From contig SIAZ01000218.1 of the NCBI GenBank assembly GCA_009695405.1, forward strand, positions 1 through 5,994: DNA of 5,994 bases, written 5' to 3'. Under the pieces are notes generated by a model that worked only from the letters and a program-made list of their open reading frames with translations, was not told the DNA's origin and made no database searches. The position numbers and the translations under genes are program-made. Shown one piece after another: positions 5,879-5,994 of this stretch. How positions within the stretch are numbered: the first letter of the stretch is position 1; every line of letters begins with the position of its first letter. Origin of the DNA: Pedosphaera sp. (GTDB lineage: Bacteria; Verrucomicrobiota; Verrucomicrobiia; Limisphaerales; UBA9464).

Positions 5879-5907
5879 TTGCATATATAATATATTGTTT
5901 CTATATA
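5879..5907 (+). promoter_or_regulatory. AT-rich promoter of the gene at the right edge
   Basis: TTGCAT (5879-5884) and TATATA (5902-5907) are spaced by 17 bases. A perfect TATAAT also lies at 5886-5891 but without a matching -35. From the first pair, transcription would start about 4 bases before the ATG at 5918; from the second, about 20 bases before it. The stretch 5881-5909 is almost purely A and T, unlike the rest of the window. Confidence 0.5.
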
Positions 5908-5917
5908 TCTTAACTCT

Positions 5918-5994
5918 ATGTCAGCGCGTTTACCCATTTTGCACAAGACACCCTTTGTCTTGGATCCGCGTCCGCTGACCGAAGCCAGCAGTGC
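5918..5994 (+). CDS. Unidentified gene, N-terminal fragment (cut by window edge)
   Basis: An open frame from ATG at 5918 reads MSARLPILHKTPFVLDPRPL and continues TEASSA to the window edge, 25 full codons. It has no stop and follows a good promoter, so it is probably a real gene. No signal peptide or membrane segment is visible. No Shine-Dalgarno sequence precedes it. The opening vaguely recalls some large DDE transposases from related bacteria, but that is a weak memory and should not be used as an annotation. A 7-bp hairpin (CAAGACA/TGTCTTG, 5944-5962) lies within the first codons. Confidence 0.5.
   Translation, partial: MSARLPILHKTPFVLDPRPLTEASS

Larger units (their letters stand above)
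5621..5917. other. Non-coding spacer with several short inverted repeats
   Basis: No convincing reading frame is seen on either strand. Short pairings on the plus strand include GGTGG/CCACC (5731-5745, loop GAGAA), CCATT/AATGG (5696-5715), GACCAT/ATGGTC (5694-5699 with 5747-5752, enclosing the GGTGG hairpin), CTTGA/TCAAG (5707-5711 with 5751-5755) and GGGCTT/AAGCCC (5770-5775 with 5842-5847). Some exclude each other. No tRNA, rRNA or riboswitch that I recognise fits. It may be the 3' untranslated region of the CotH-family gene, a small RNA, or the flank of a mobile element. Only the pairings are seen. Confidence 0.4.

Noticed and set aside
1..5994. CRISPR array, tRNA or rRNA genes, or phage genes
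   Set aside because: No regularly spaced repeats, no cloverleaf-like sequences with conserved T-arm, and no phage-type proteins were seen on either strand.

Overview
The window looks like chromosomal DNA of a member of the Verrucomicrobiota or a close relative in the PVC group. The main evidence is a very large secreted CotH-type protein. It carries lamin-tail and chitobiase C-terminal-like modules and ends in the short aromatic/Arg tail (RFFRLLRY) common on secreted proteins of that phylum. Weak or absent Shine-Dalgarno sequences before most genes fit this. The phylum is an inference from protein style, not from a marker gene.

Layout, left to right. Positions 1-146 are one end of an IS3-family insertion sequence running leftward out of the window. 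It shows a terminal inverted repeat ending at 146 and the first 26 codons of transposase OrfA on the minus strand. A plus-strand gene for an exported cysteine-type glutathione peroxidase follows (285-830). A bidirectional terminator at 867-894 separates it from convergent ilvN (969-1442, minus), the regulatory subunit of acetolactate synthase.

The most interesting part is the ilvN leader (about 1443-1690, minus strand). It holds a complete transcription attenuator: a 16-residue valine-rich leader peptide (MIQIRRVVVVRVTRVG, GTG start, good Shine-Dalgarno), a pause hairpin around the Val codons, a 12-bp antiterminator, and a mutually exclusive intrinsic terminator, all upstream of ilvN alone. 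The logic is the classic one: ribosomes stalled for Val-tRNA allow antitermination and IlvN synthesis, and ribosomes that reach the stop codon cause termination.

Divergent from this leader, 1733-5620 (plus) encodes a 1295-residue exported protein with a near-symmetrical domain order: N-terminal beta domain, Ig-like, lamin tail, chitobiase-like, CotH kinase-like core, chitobiase-like, lamin tail, C-terminal tail. About 300 bases of non-coding DNA with several short inverted repeats follow (5621-5917). At the right edge an AT-rich promoter leads to the first 25 codons of an unidentified gene (5918 onward). The genes do not form one pathway; they are separate transcription units.
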